A stretch of DNA of 64,000 nucleotides from Methylotenera sp. (GCF_029945535.1 NZ_JAQSCU010000010.1:443290-507289), one strand, 5' to 3'. Shown: positions 20,171 to 29,977, numbered from the stretch's first letter. Made by a program: numbers and translations. Notes: a model not told the origin generated them from the letters alone.

Positions 20171-21406
20171 ATGCGTCGTGTAGTGATTACTGGAATGGGA
20201 ATTGTATCCAGTCTGGGTAATAACAAAGCTGAGGTGCTGGCTAGTTTACAAGCTGGTAAATCAGGTATTACTTATCAACCTGAATATGCTGAGCGCGGTT
20301 TGCGCTCTCATGTGGCTGGATCAATTAAAAACCTTAAAGTTGAAGAGCTCATTGACCGTAAATTGATGCGCTTTATGGCTAAAGGTCATGCTTATGCTTG
20401 GCTAGCTATGCAAGAAGCGATTGCCGACTCTCAGTTGGCTGATGACATGGTTTCTAATGTCCGTACTGGCTTGATTGTCGGTGCAGGCGGAGCTTCGCAT
20501 GAGAGTATTATGGAAGGTATTGATACCTTACGTGAGAAAGGCGTGCGTCGCGTAGGCCCTTACATGGTCACTAAGGCCATGGCAAGTGGCGTGTCTGCTT
20601 GTTTAGCTACTGGTGCAAAAATCAAAGGTATTAACTATGGCATTAGCTCGGCTTGTTCAACCAGTGCACATTGTATTGGTGCAGGTGTTGAGCAAATTCA
20701 GCTAGGTAAGCAAGATGTTATTTTTGCTGGAGGTGCTGAAGAAGAGCATTGGACCTTATCGTTTATGTTCGATGGCATGGGCGCGTTAAGTAGTAAATAT
20801 AACGAAACGCCAGATAAAGCCTCTCGTACCTATGACGCCGACCGTGATGGTTTCGTCATTTCTGGCGGTGGCGGTATTGTCGTGCTCGAAGAGTACGAAC
20901 ACGCTAAAGCACGCGGCGCAAAAATCTATGCGGAAGTTGTTGGTTACGGCGCAACTTCAGATGGCTACGATATGGTGGCACCAAGTGGTGAAGGCGCTGT
21001 GCGTTGTATGAAATTGGCATTGCAAGGCCATGACGGCAATATGATTGCGAAAGTGGATTACATCAATACGCATGGTACAAGTACGCCTGTCGGTGACACT
21101 AAAGAGCTTGAGGCTATTCGTGAGGTGTTTGGTGCAAATAATCCAGTTGCGATTGCTTCAACCAAATCACTTTCCGGTCATGCGCTTGGTGCAGCGGGTG
21201 TAAATGAAGCGATTTATACTTTGTTGATGATGGAAAACAACTTTATTGCCGCCTCCGCGAATATCGATAATTTAGACCCAGGTGCCGAAGGTTTGAATAT
21301 TGTGCGTAATCGTATTGATAACGTCAAAATTGAAACCGCATTATCTAATAGCTTTGGTTTTGGCGGTACGAACGCAACATTACTCTTGTCAACAAAAAAC
21401 CTTTAG
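20171..21406 (+). CDS. fabB: 3-oxoacyl-ACP synthase I FabB
   Basis: Elongating ketosynthase that extends cis-3-decenoyl-ACP from FabA. The ATG at 20171 is chosen because it gives [18 protein letters not shown], the family N-terminus, and follows the strong ribosome-binding site GAGGGAG; a TTG five codons upstream is only an open-frame extension. Length is 411 residues. The catalytic triad is visible: Cys162 in SSACSTSAH, His in [11 protein letters not shown] and His in [12 protein letters not shown]. It forms an operon with fabA. Confidence 0.97.
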   Translation: MRRVVITGMGIVSSLGNNKAEVLASLQAGKSGITYQPEYAERGLRSHVAGSIKNLKVEELIDRKLMRFMAKGHAYAWLAMQEAIADSQLADDMVSNVRTGLIVGAGGASHESIMEGIDTLREKGVRRVGPYMVTKAMASGVSACLATGAKIKGINYGISSACSTSAHCIGAGVEQIQLGKQDVIFAGGAEEEHWTLSFMFDGMGALSSKYNETPDKASRTYDADRDGFVISGGGGIVVLEEYEHAKARGAKIYAEVVGYGATSDGYDMVAPSGEGAVRCMKLALQGHDGNMIAKVDYINTHGTSTPVGDTKELEAIREVFGANNPVAIASTKSLSGHALGAAGVNEAIYTLLMMENNFIAASANIDNLDPGAEGLNIVRNRIDNVKIETALSNSFGFGGTNATLLLSTKNL

Positions 21407-21449
21407 TCTGCGTTGTTCAATCAATACTAATCAGTTCAAAAGGTAAGTA

Positions 21450-22001
21450 ATGAAATTTAAGCTGTTCTTGTTGTTGGTTACATCCTTGATTACTATATTT
21501 CTGAGCGGTTGCGCCATGATGGGCGACCGCACTGTTAATATATCAGAGGTGCAATTACAGAAAAAGCTCAATGAACGCTTATCAATTCCAATCTCGCTAC
21601 TGAAGATTTTTGATGTTAATTTAAGCAATTCCACCGTGAGGTTTGACAGCAAAACTGGACGCATGGTGACCAGCTTAGATACTAGTTTGACCAGTGTTTT
21701 AAGTAATAAAGTGCTCGCTGGAAAAATGGATATTTCTGGAAAGTTACGCTTTGATGCGGCGACAAGCTCAATTGTGTTAGATGACCCAAAAGTGGAAAGT
21801 CTTAACTTAGATGGCTTGGGCAGTAAATATAACGATTTTTTTAATTTAATCGCCCAAAAACTGGGCGGTGAAATGTTAAACGGATTGTCTTTGTATACGG
21901 TCAAGCCAGAAGATTTAATGGTTGGTTCAACGCAATATAGCCCTAAAGATATGCAAATTACAGACAAAGGTTTGCAAATTACACTGAGTCCCGTCAGGTG
22001 A
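21450..22001 (+). CDS. DUF1439/YceB-like lipoprotein
   Basis: A 183-residue lipoprotein: the signal peptide ends in a lipobox LSGC with Cys21 as the lipidation site. The mature part (VNISEVQLQKKLNERLSIPISLLKIFDVNLSNSTVRFD) has the amphipathic strand pattern of DUF1439 proteins such as YceB, which are probably lipid-binding tubular (TULIP-like) domains at the outer membrane. It follows fabB by 43 bases, compatible with a role in envelope lipid handling, but this is only contextual. Function is not established. Confidence 0.8.
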   Translation: MKFKLFLLLVTSLITIFLSGCAMMGDRTVNISEVQLQKKLNERLSIPISLLKIFDVNLSNSTVRFDSKTGRMVTSLDTSLTSVLSNKVLAGKMDISGKLRFDAATSSIVLDDPKVESLNLDGLGSKYNDFFNLIAQKLGGEMLNGLSLYTVKPEDLMVGSTQYSPKDMQITDKGLQITLSPVR

Positions 22002-22018
22002 GTTGTAAGGTATAGGCT

Positions 22019-22387
22019 CTATAAAATCAAAGCCGCCAATACGTTACGACCTTCACTCATCAAAATGTTGTAAGTTCTGCACGCCGCATCTGTACTCATA
22101 GACTCTAGGCTAATGCCCACCCTCGTGAGGGCAGTAGTTAGTTTTGGATGTATGAACTTATGGCTAGCTCCTGTGCCGAGAAGCACAACGTCAGGTTTTA
22201 ATTCAACTATTTTTTCGAAGTCATTCGCTTGAATGTTGTCGAAACTCAATACATGCCAGTTTTCTATCAATTGATTCGGCAGCAGAATCAAATTATTGCT
22301 ATAGCGTTGTCGATTGATATCTACCCAGCCTTGACCATAGCCCGTGATGAGGTAGTTGCCATCAGAATTTGTAAGATGAAGTTTCAT
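22019..22387 (-). CDS. Mth938-like domain protein (DUF498)
   Basis: A 122-residue single-domain protein of the Mth938/NDUFAF3-like family. Typical features are ITGYGQGWVDINRQRYSNNLILLP near the N-terminus, the PDVVLLGTGASHKF glycine motif in the middle and STDAACRTYNILMSEGRNVLAALI at the end. The human relative assists complex I assembly; bacterial members have no proven role. It is convergent with the upstream lipoprotein gene (17-base gap) and divergent from the Fur-controlled flavin operon. Confidence 0.88.
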   Translation of the reverse strand: MKLHLTNSDGNYLITGYGQGWVDINRQRYSNNLILLPNQLIENWHVLSFDNIQANDFEKIVELKPDVVLLGTGASHKFIHPKLTTALTRVGISLESMSTDAACRTYNILMSEGRNVLAALIL

Positions 22388-22492
22388 ATGCGTATTTTAA
22401 CGAATTAATATTCATCTTAAACTTTATATTGAAAAATATAAAAATTACATCAGTAATGTTGGTTTTTTCATCAAATCTATAGTGTCACTTTG

Positions 22493-22521
22493 TTGATATT
22501 GAGAATGATAACGAGTATCAT
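22493..22521 (+). promoter_or_regulatory. Fur box overlapping a sigma-70 promoter
   Basis: GAGAATGATAACGAGTATC (22501-22519) matches the 19-base Fur consensus at 15 positions. It fills the spacer of a promoter with TTGATA (22493-22498), exactly 17 bases, and TATCAT (22516-22521). Iron-bound Fur there would block RNA polymerase. The start codon of the downstream operon is 30 bases further on. Confidence 0.75.
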
Positions 22522-22550
22522 CTGCATTTTTATTAATCCTAGGAATAGAA

Positions 22551-23465
22551 ATGAAAACAAGCCATCGTTACGTAGTTGTCGCGTTATTGGGGTTGGGCTT
22601 TTATGCAAATGTAGCAAGTGCTGATGAAAATCTTTTTGGGTATATAAAAGGTGTTGAAGTGATGCCCAAAGGCGCATATGAGCTAGATCAACAGATTACC
22701 TATCGCGGTGATAAAGGTGTCGGTACGTATCATGCATGGGATAGTAAAACTGAGTTAGAGTACGGTGTAACAGATAAATTTGAGGCGGCTGTATATGTTA
22801 AAGCGCAGGCTATTAACACTAAAAACATTGTAGTAGATGCTTATATTCCAGGTGATGAGCAATATGGCCCAAAATTTTCAGGTGTCGGTACAGAGTTTAA
22901 GTATATGTTTTTAAGCCCAGCTAAAGATGATTTTGGTTTGGCTGGTTATTTAGACTTAGGTTATAGCTGGTTAGATCCACATTCTGGCTTAGATAAAGAT
23001 ATTTACTCGGTAGAAGCTAAGCTTTTGGCGCAAAAGTACTTTATGGAAGGCCAGTTAGTGTTAGTAGGAAATCTTGGTATTGAATCTGTTTATGCTAGAC
23101 GCGCGTCACTAAGTGCTGAAAGACAGGCTTCTTTACCTGTAGGTTATGACTGGCCAGATCACAATGAGATGGAAGTTGAATTAAGTGCGGGTACGGGCTT
23201 GAGTTATCGTTTTGCACCTAATTGGTCTGTAGGTGCTGAAGCACAGTACGAAGCTGAATATGAAACTGAAGTTGGTCAAGAGCGTTGGTCAGTGTTTGCT
23301 GGACCAAATATTCATTATGGTGGTGAAAAGTTTTGGGTAACATTAACGGCGTTCCATCAATTAAAAGGTTATGGTCACCCAGGTTCTGCACAGCTTGATG
23401 ATAACCTACAATTAATTGAGCGCACCAAAAATGAGGTTAGATTGAAAGTTGGTTTTGATTTCTAA
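22551..23465 (+). CDS. Outer-membrane beta-barrel protein (DUF6662-like), Fur-regulated
   Basis: A 304-residue exported protein with a signal peptide ending at ANVASA (about residue 24). The mature region alternates polar and aromatic residues in many short strands, ends in Phe (VGFDF) like barrel proteins that use the Bam machinery, and shows repeated acidic loops. The opening DENLFGYIKGVEVMPKGAYELDQ resembles the DUF6662 group. No TonB box or plug domain is present, so it is not a siderophore receptor. It begins the Fur-controlled operon with an FMN-binding protein and ApbE, which suggests a role near extracytoplasmic iron reduction. That role is inferred. Confidence 0.75.
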   Translation: MKTSHRYVVVALLGLGFYANVASADENLFGYIKGVEVMPKGAYELDQQITYRGDKGVGTYHAWDSKTELEYGVTDKFEAAVYVKAQAINTKNIVVDAYIPGDEQYGPKFSGVGTEFKYMFLSPAKDDFGLAGYLDLGYSWLDPHSGLDKDIYSVEAKLLAQKYFMEGQLVLVGNLGIESVYARRASLSAERQASLPVGYDWPDHNEMEVELSAGTGLSYRFAPNWSVGAEAQYEAEYETEVGQERWSVFAGPNIHYGGEKFWVTLTAFHQLKGYGHPGSAQLDDNLQLIERTKNEVRLKVGFDF

Positions 23466-23490
23466 TTTTTAAAATAACTCATAGAGAAAT

Positions 23491-24030
23491 ATGAAAAATA
23501 TTCATAGTTTGTGGTTGCTGCCTGTGGCAGCAATCGTTTCACCTGTTTATGCGGCTGATTATTTAACGGTAGAGCAAGCACAGAAGGCCATTTTTGCTGA
23601 CGCGCAGTCTTTCGAGGCACGTCCAGCAAAGTTGACTTCAGATCAGCAAGATAAAATTAAATCTTTATCAGGTTTACGTCAGCGTTGGGATACCCAGCAA
23701 ATTTGGCGCGCAGTTAAAAACGGTAAAACGCTAGGATGGTTTGTGGTGGATGAAGTCATTGGTAAGCATGAATTTATTACCTATGGTGTCGGTTTGAGTC
23801 CGGATGGCCACGTTTTAGGCGTAGAGATTATGACTTACCGTGAAACTTATGGCGGTGGTGTGCGTAATGCTATTTGGCGTCAGCATCTTGTAGGTAAAAC
23901 GCTGGCTGATCCTTTTAAGTTGGATGAAGACGTGCCGAACATCAGTGGCGGTACCTTGTCTAGCCGCAACGTGATGGATGGCGTAAAACGTGTGCTCGCA
24001 ATTCAAAAAGTCTTAAATTTGGTTGAATAA
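23491..24030 (+). CDS. Exported FMN-binding domain protein, predicted ApbE substrate
   Basis: A 179-residue protein with a signal peptide ending near VYAA (about residue 21) and a C-terminal FMN_bind domain. The flavinylation site reads ISGGTLSS, with Thr155 where NqrC- and RnfG-type proteins carry phosphoester-bound FMN; the usual SGAT is SGGT here. No membrane helix beyond the signal peptide, so it should be a soluble periplasmic flavoprotein. It sits 25 bases after the barrel protein and 50 bases before apbE. In similar systems such a protein shuttles electrons outside the cytoplasm; the electron donor is not visible here. Confidence 0.85.
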   Translation: MKNIHSLWLLPVAAIVSPVYAADYLTVEQAQKAIFADAQSFEARPAKLTSDQQDKIKSLSGLRQRWDTQQIWRAVKNGKTLGWFVVDEVIGKHEFITYGVGLSPDGHVLGVEIMTYRETYGGGVRNAIWRQHLVGKTLADPFKLDEDVPNISGGTLSSRNVMDGVKRVLAIQKVLNLVE

Positions 24031-24080
24031 GCATTACCTTAATTAAGTTAAGATGGTCGAATTTGAATTGTTAGGCTTCA

Positions 24081-24899
24081 ATGGCTAGCCTTAAAAGAAT
24101 GCGGCCTTTACTTGGTACTTTTGTTGAGATTGGTTGTGAGCAGTCTGACAAAAGTGCTGAACATGCAGTCGCAGCGGCATTTGGCGTAGTAGAGAAACTA
24201 CATCATTTGCTCAGTTTTCATGAGCAAGCAAGTGATCTTAGCCGATTAAATCAGGCTGAAGGCAAAGCGGTTGCGGTACATCAGCATACCCTACGCGTAA
24301 TGAAGCTCGCGCGAGCCATGACCCTTGCTAGCAAGGGCCTATTCAATTGCACCTTAGGTGGCGCAATGGTTGAAAATGGTGTCTTGCCAAATCATAACAG
24401 TCCAAATCAAGATGGAGCTGAGACTAAAGCCAGCGGTGTTGCTAATGACATTCAAATAAATGCTCATACTATTACACTTAGCAACTCAATAAAAATCACA
24501 TTAGACGGTATTGCTAAAGGCTATGCAGTTGATTGCGCCATAGCCCAACTCAAGCGCTTCGGCATTAAAGCCGCTTGGGTGAATGCTGGTGGAGATTTAC
24601 GTGTTTATGGTGATTTAGTGTTGCCAGTGCATCGTCGAGAGATTAATGGTGAGTATGTCAGTTTAGGCGGTTTACAAAATGCTGCGCTTGCTACTTCCAC
24701 TGTCACCGATGTTTACGATAAAACGTTCCCTGGGAAAATTGTTGGTAGCTCAACGTCACCTGCTCTAGGTAGTTGGACGGTGATGGCGCACTACGCTTGG
24801 CGTGCGGATGCCTTAACCAAAGTGGCTTGTTTGGCTACAGCGGCTGATAGGGCTACCATGATAGAGCGCCTTGGTGGCAGAATAGTCACAGTCAAATAA
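24081..24899 (+). CDS. apbE: FAD:protein FMN transferase ApbE
   Basis: Transfers FMN from FAD to a threonine of target proteins. The 272-residue length is at the short end of the family. Motifs include RMRPLLGTFVEIG at the N-terminus, TLDGIAKGYAVDCA, NAGGDLRVYGD and, near the end, the magnesium-binding Asp-Ala-Leu-Thr-Lys (WRADALTKVACLA). No signal peptide or lipobox is evident, unlike many ApbE proteins, so either it works in the cytoplasm or export is non-standard. Its adjacent FMN_bind gene is the expected substrate. Confidence 0.9.
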   Translation: MASLKRMRPLLGTFVEIGCEQSDKSAEHAVAAAFGVVEKLHHLLSFHEQASDLSRLNQAEGKAVAVHQHTLRVMKLARAMTLASKGLFNCTLGGAMVENGVLPNHNSPNQDGAETKASGVANDIQINAHTITLSNSIKITLDGIAKGYAVDCAIAQLKRFGIKAAWVNAGGDLRVYGDLVLPVHRREINGEYVSLGGLQNAALATSTVTDVYDKTFPGKIVGSSTSPALGSWTVMAHYAWRADALTKVACLATAADRATMIERLGGRIVTVK

Positions 24900-25092
24900 T
24901 CTTACGCCTAATTAAGTCTTTATTTGCAGCGTTAACAAATGACTAAAACTCCTTAGTTGCATTGCCTGCAATGGCCCCGCAAGGTAAACTAACATACTTT
25001 GCAATTATATTTTTATATCACTAGTCAATTTGTCAAAATTACGTGATGCATATAAATGATTAATCGCGTAATCGCACACATGAAACCATAGT

Positions 25093-26325
25093 ATGAAAAT
25101 TCTAGAAAAATCAAATAAGCTCAGTAACGTTTGCTACGATATTCGTGGCCCAGTGTTGCAACGCGCCCGTCAAATGGAAGAGGAAGGCCAGCGAATTATC
25201 AAGCTGAATATTGGTAATCCAGCTGCATTTGGTTTTGAAGTGCCTGAAGAGATTCAGCAAGATGTTATTCGTAATATGAGTAAAGCGGGTGGCTATACTG
25301 ACAGCAAAGGCTTATTTGAGCCGCGTAAAGCCATTATGCATTATACGCAAAGTAAGCATATTAAAGATGTGACCGTAGATGACATCATCATTGGTAACGG
25401 CGTGTCTGAGCTGATTGTCATGGCCATGCAAGGTCTGCTTAATAATGGTGACCAAGTGTTAGTACCAATGCCAGATTACCCACTATGGACTGCGGCAGTG
25501 ACCTTGGCTGGTGGTACAGCTCGCCATTACTTATGTGATGAAGCTACCGGTTGGATGCCTGATTTGAAGGATATTGAGGCTAAAATCACTGCAAATACTC
25601 GCGGTATTGTAGTGATTAACCCAAATAATCCAACCGGTGCGTTGTATCCTCGTGAGATTTTAGAAGGCATTATTGAGATTGCGCGCCACCACGGCTTGGT
25701 GATTTTTGCTGATGAGATTTACGATAAAGTTTTATATGATGGCAACACGCATACATCGATTGCATCGCTAGCTGATGATGTTCTATTCGTGACATTCAAT
25801 GGCCTTTCAAAAAACTACCGCACTTGCGGCTATCGTGCTGGATGGATGATACTGAGTGGCGAGAAAAAATATGCAAGCGGCTATATTGAGGGCTTGAATA
25901 TGTTGGCCTCTATGCGCTTGTGCGCAAATGTGCCTGGTCAATTAGCGATTCAAACAGCGTTAGGTGGCTACCAAAGTATTGAGGATTTAGTCGCGGCAGA
26001 GGGTCGCTTATGCAAGCAGCGTGACGTAGCCTATGATTTGCTGACGGCAATTCCAGGTGTGACTTGCACTAAGCCTGCTGCTGCGATGTATTTGTTCCCA
26101 AGGTTAGATCCAGAAATCTATCCAATTGAAGATGATCAGCAGTTTATCTTAGATTTACTGCTAGAAGAAAAAGTGTTGCTTGTACAAGGTACAGGTTTTA
26201 ATTGGCATACTCCAGATCATTTCCGTGTAGTATTTTTACCGAATGTAGATGACTTAACTGAAGCCATTCACCGTATCGCAAGATTTTTAGAAAATTATAG
26301 AAAAAAGCATGGAGCTAAAGTTTGA
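25093..26325 (+). CDS. alaA: Class I aminotransferase, AlaA/AlaT type
   Basis: A 410-residue PLP aminotransferase, probably making alanine from pyruvate and glutamate. The N-terminus KSNKLSNVCYDIRGPVLQRARQMEEEGQRIIKLNIGNPAAFGF is characteristic of the AlaA/AlaT subgroup. PLP-site residues are NPNNPTGALY, ADEIYDK and the lysine in GLSKNYRTCGYRAGW. Its stop overlaps the hom start (TTGA), so the two are translationally coupled; aminotransferase-hom-thrC is a common order in betaproteobacteria. A 193-base spacer without recognisable elements precedes it. Confidence 0.93.
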   Translation: MKILEKSNKLSNVCYDIRGPVLQRARQMEEEGQRIIKLNIGNPAAFGFEVPEEIQQDVIRNMSKAGGYTDSKGLFEPRKAIMHYTQSKHIKDVTVDDIIIGNGVSELIVMAMQGLLNNGDQVLVPMPDYPLWTAAVTLAGGTARHYLCDEATGWMPDLKDIEAKITANTRGIVVINPNNPTGALYPREILEGIIEIARHHGLVIFADEIYDKVLYDGNTHTSIASLADDVLFVTFNGLSKNYRTCGYRAGWMILSGEKKYASGYIEGLNMLASMRLCANVPGQLAIQTALGGYQSIEDLVAAEGRLCKQRDVAYDLLTAIPGVTCTKPAAAMYLFPRLDPEIYPIEDDQQFILDLLLEEKVLLVQGTGFNWHTPDHFRVVFLPNVDDLTEAIHRIARFLENYRKKHGAKV

Positions 26326-27635
26326 AGCAACTTAATGTAGGTTTACTAGGTATCGGCACCGTTGGTGGTGGCACATATGCGGTCTTAACACGTAACGCGA
26401 CAGAGATTACGCGTCGAACTGGCGTGGCGATTAACGTTGTACAAGTGGCAGATAGAAATATTGACCATGCTAAAGCCATTACAGATGGCAAAGTAGATGT
26501 CACCAACGACGCTTTTGCAGTGGTGAACAATCCTGACGTAGATGTTGTAGTTGAGTTAATTGGTGGCTATACACTCAGTAAAGAGTTGGTGCTTAAAGCC
26601 ATTGAAAATGGCAAACATGTTGTGACGGCTAATAAAGCGCTGTTAGCAACGCACGGTAATGAGATTTTTACTGCTGCGCAAGCTAAAGGCGTGATAGTGG
26701 CTTATGAAGCGGCTGTCGCTGGCGGTATTCCTATTATCAAGGCCTTGCGTGAAGGTTTAGGCGCGAACAAGATTGAATGGGTAGCGGGCATTATTAACGG
26801 CACAACTAATTTCATTCTGACTGAAATGCGTGAAAAAGGCTTGGCGTTTGCTGATGTGTTAGGCGAAGCGCAACGCTTAGGTTACGCAGAAGCTGATCCA
26901 ACTTTCGATGTTGAAGGTATTGATGCTGCGCATAAGCTAACAATCATGTCTGCCATTGCGTTTGGCATGCCAATGAAATTTGATCAAGCTTATACAGAAG
27001 GCATTACGAAGCTTCAACAAACCGATATTAAGTACGCTGAAGAATTAGGTTACAGAGTAAAGTTGCTTGGGATCACCAAGTGTACTGAAGCTGGTGTTGA
27101 GTTACGTGTGCACCCGACTTTAATCCCAGAAAAACGTTTGGTGGCTAACGTTAATGGCGCTATGAATGCCGTAGTTGTGAAGGGTGATGCAGTAGGTCCA
27201 ACGCTTTATTACGGTGCTGGTGCTGGTGCAGAGCCAACGGCGAGTTCAGTAGTAGCAGATTTAATGGATGTTGCACGTTTGAGCAGCGCAAGTGTTGAGC
27301 AACGCGTGCCATATTTAGGCTTTCAAGCTGGTCAGCTTAATGACTTACCAATTCTGCCAATCAGTGAGGTCAATAGTGCTTATTACTTGCGCTTACGCGT
27401 TTCTGACAAACCTGGCGTATTAGCTGGTGTGACTAAAATATTGGCAGATCGTAATATTTCAATTGACGCAATGTTGCAAAAAGAACCAGATGATAATGAA
27501 ACTGAAGCAGACATTGTGATTTTGACGCACATCACCGTAGAAAAAAACATGGATGCAGGCATCGCTGAAATTGAAGCTTTACCAGCAATTGTGGGCAAAG
27601 TAGTTAAATTGCGCATGGAAGAATTAGGCAAGTAA
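26322..27635 (+). CDS. hom: Homoserine dehydrogenase
   Basis: Reduces aspartate semialdehyde to homoserine for threonine and methionine synthesis. The 437-residue length is typical. The N-terminal NAD(P) motif is GLLGIGTVGGG, the catalytic region KIEWVAGIINGTTNFIL, and an ACT regulatory domain at about 350-430 (YYLRLRVSDKPGVLAGVTKILAD) implies feedback by threonine. The start codon is TTG at 26322, overlapping the aminotransferase stop, with GGAG eight bases upstream. thrC follows at 17 bases. Confidence 0.96.
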   Translation: MKQLNVGLLGIGTVGGGTYAVLTRNATEITRRTGVAINVVQVADRNIDHAKAITDGKVDVTNDAFAVVNNPDVDVVVELIGGYTLSKELVLKAIENGKHVVTANKALLATHGNEIFTAAQAKGVIVAYEAAVAGGIPIIKALREGLGANKIEWVAGIINGTTNFILTEMREKGLAFADVLGEAQRLGYAEADPTFDVEGIDAAHKLTIMSAIAFGMPMKFDQAYTEGITKLQQTDIKYAEELGYRVKLLGITKCTEAGVELRVHPTLIPEKRLVANVNGAMNAVVVKGDAVGPTLYYGAGAGAEPTASSVVADLMDVARLSSASVEQRVPYLGFQAGQLNDLPILPISEVNSAYYLRLRVSDKPGVLAGVTKILADRNISIDAMLQKEPDDNETEADIVILTHITVEKNMDAGIAEIEALPAIVGKVVKLRMEELGK

Positions 27636-27652
27636 ATTTAGGTCAGTAAATC

Positions 27653-29080
27653 ATGAAATATATCTCTACACGCGGGCAATCGCCTGCTTTAAGTTTTAGC
27701 GAAATTTTATTAGGTGGTTTAGCGCCAGATGGCGGTTTGTATCTCCCGGAAACCTATCCACAATTTACGGATGCTGATTTAACAGTCATGCGTGACTTGA
27801 GTTACGCAGACTTAGCCTTCGCTATTTTAAGTCGCTTGGTTGATGACATTCCAGCCGCTGATTTAAAAGCGATTATTGATAAAACTTATAGTGCAGATGT
27901 CTATGCGTACACTCGCGCAGGGCAGAATGCGGCAGATATTACACCAACAGTGAAGCTTGAAGATAACTTGTATCTATTGAGCCTTTCAAACGGCCCTACG
28001 CTAGCATTCAAAGACATGGCAATGCAGCTGCTGGGTAATCTGTTCGAGTATGTGCTTACCAAAGAAGGCAAAACCACTAATATTTTAGGGGCAACTTCCG
28101 GCGACACTGGCTCGGCGGCTGAATATGCGATGCGTGGTAAAAAAGGTATACGCGTATTCATGCTTTCACCGCATAAGAAGATGAGCCGTTTTCAAGCTGC
28201 ACAAATGTTTAGTTTACAAGACGATAATATCTACAACATTGCCGTGAATGGTGTGTTTGATGATTGCCAAGACATGGTAAAAGCCGTTTCAAATGATGCA
28301 GAGTTTAAAGCACAACATAAAATCGGGGCGGTGAATTCAATTAACTGGGGTCGCATCATTGCGCAAGTGGTTTATTACTTTAAAGGTTACTTTGCCGTAA
28401 CAAGTAACAATGCACAAAAAGTCAGCTTTGCTGTACCAAGTGGTAATTTCGGTAATGTTTGTGCAGGACATATTGCCCGCATGATGGGCTTGCCAATTGA
28501 TAAATTGGTGGTTGCCACCAATGAAAACGATGTGCTGGATGAGTTTTTTAAAACTGGTGTATATAGCCCACGTGGCTCAACGAACACTTACCACACCTCT
28601 AGCCCTTCAATGGATATCAGCAAGGCTTCTAACTTTGAGCGTTTTGTCTATGACTTAGTCGGGCGTGATGGTGCAAAAACGCGCGCACTTTGGGGCAAAG
28701 TAGATGCAGGTAATAGCTTTAATTTAAATGCAGATGGATATTTTGCCAAAATAGCTGATTATGGTTTTCAGTCTGGTAGCAGTTCACATGCAGATCGTAT
28801 GAAAACGATACGCGAAACTGCTAATAAATACCAAGTAATTGTTGATACGCATACGGCTGATGGTATTAAAGTGGCATTAGAGCTTCGTGATACAAATGTG
28901 CCTATGGTAGTGCTGGAAACAGCTTTGCCAGCTAAGTTTGAAGATTCTATTGTAGAAGCTTTAGGCAAAGCGCCTGAACGCCCAGCAAGCTTGCAAGGCA
29001 TAGAAAGTTTACCGCAGAAGTTTATTGTGATGGATGCAAGTGATGCTGCGATTAAAGATTTTATCGTTAAAAATACCTAG
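27653..29080 (+). CDS. thrC: Threonine synthase
   Basis: PLP enzyme converting O-phosphohomoserine to threonine. The 475-residue length matches the long bacterial type. MKYISTRGQSPALSFSEILLGGLAPDGGLYLPE opens the protein; the PLP lysine lies in TLAFKDMAMQ and the phosphate loop is VPSGNFGN. It forms an operon with the aminotransferase and hom. A REP-like palindrome follows immediately after its stop. Confidence 0.97.
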   Translation: MKYISTRGQSPALSFSEILLGGLAPDGGLYLPETYPQFTDADLTVMRDLSYADLAFAILSRLVDDIPAADLKAIIDKTYSADVYAYTRAGQNAADITPTVKLEDNLYLLSLSNGPTLAFKDMAMQLLGNLFEYVLTKEGKTTNILGATSGDTGSAAEYAMRGKKGIRVFMLSPHKKMSRFQAAQMFSLQDDNIYNIAVNGVFDDCQDMVKAVSNDAEFKAQHKIGAVNSINWGRIIAQVVYYFKGYFAVTSNNAQKVSFAVPSGNFGNVCAGHIARMMGLPIDKLVVATNENDVLDEFFKTGVYSPRGSTNTYHTSSPSMDISKASNFERFVYDLVGRDGAKTRALWGKVDAGNSFNLNADGYFAKIADYGFQSGSSSHADRMKTIRETANKYQVIVDTHTADGIKVALELRDTNVPMVVLETALPAKFEDSIVEALGKAPERPASLQGIESLPQKFIVMDASDAAIKDFIVKNT

Positions 29081-29120
29081 CTCGTTATTCCGTGCCTGAC
29101 ACGGAGTCCAGTGACTTTTG
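29081..29120. repeat. REP/dRS3-like palindromic element
   Basis: ATTCCGTG (29087-29094) and CACGGAGT (29100-29107) form a stem with one mismatch around a five-base loop, followed by CCAGTGAC. The ATTCC...GGAAT-CCAGTG shape is that of dispersed short palindromes found in many proteobacteria. It occupies the thrC-thyA gap; no second copy was noticed in the window. Confidence 0.5.
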
Positions 29121-29182
29121 TCTATAAACGTTACTTGATACCGATTTTTGTTGGTGCAGAAAACAAAGAAAAAGGCGCTACT

Positions 29183-29977
29183 TTGAAACAATATACCGAA
29201 TTACTTAATCACGTCTTAGCCCACGGCAATCAAAAAACAGACCGTACAGGCACTGGTACGCTTTCAGTGTTTGGTTATCAAATGCGCTTTAATTTGCAAG
29301 AAGGCTTTCCACTTCTTACCACTAAAAAAGTACATCTTAAATCTATCATTCATGAGCTACTTTGGTTTTTACAAGGCAGCACTAACATTGCCTACCTGAA
29401 AGAAAATGGCGTACGCATTTGGGATGAGTGGGCGGATGAAAATGGTAATTTAGGTCCTGTTTATGGTTACCAATGGCGCAATTGGCCTAAGCCTGACGGT
29501 ACACACATCGACCAAATTACACAGGTCGTGAACGCCATTAAAAATAATCCAGACTCACGTCGCTTGATAGTTTCTGCCTGGAATGTCGCAGATGTTGATC
29601 AGATGAAGCTGCCTCCTTGTCATGCATTCTTTCAATTCTACGTAGCAGACGGTAAATTGAGCTGCCAGCTTTATCAACGCAGCGCGGACATATTCCTTGG
29701 GGTGCCTTTTAATATTGCCTCCTATGCTTTGCTTACGATGATGGTGGCGCAAGTGTGTGACTTAAAGTTGGGCGATTTTGTGCACACCTTAGGTGATGCA
29801 CACATTTATAACAATCACATGGAGCAAGTGCACGAGCAGCTCTCACGTGGTATTCGTGCGCTGCCGCAGATGCATATCAATCCAGAAGTGCACAACATTT
29901 TTGATTTCAAGTTTGAAGATTTTACGCTTGAAAATTATGATCCACACCCAGCTATTAAAGGCTTAGTGGCAGTTTAG
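29183..29977 (+). CDS. thyA: Thymidylate synthase ThyA
   Basis: Methylates dUMP with methylenetetrahydrofolate. The TTG at 29183 is preferred: it yields [15 protein letters not shown], a 264-residue protein of exactly the usual length, and puts the catalytic cysteine of PPCHAFF at 146, as in E. coli. A longer open frame from GTG 29111 would read through the REP-like element and is unlikely. Dihydrofolate reductase, which recycles its product, is encoded separately at 34279. A purine-rich stretch AAAGGC lies upstream of the start. Confidence 0.95.
   Translation: MKQYTELLNHVLAHGNQKTDRTGTGTLSVFGYQMRFNLQEGFPLLTTKKVHLKSIIHELLWFLQGSTNIAYLKENGVRIWDEWADENGNLGPVYGYQWRNWPKPDGTHIDQITQVVNAIKNNPDSRRLIVSAWNVADVDQMKLPPCHAFFQFYVADGKLSCQLYQRSADIFLGVPFNIASYALLTMMVAQVCDLKLGDFVHTLGDAHIYNNHMEQVHEQLSRGIRALPQMHINPEVHNIFDFKFEDFTLENYDPHPAIKGLVAV

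Noticed and set aside
29111-29182. 24-residue N-terminal extension of ThyA
   Set aside because: It would translate the REP-like element region; the TTG at 29183 gives the exact family length and catalytic Cys146.
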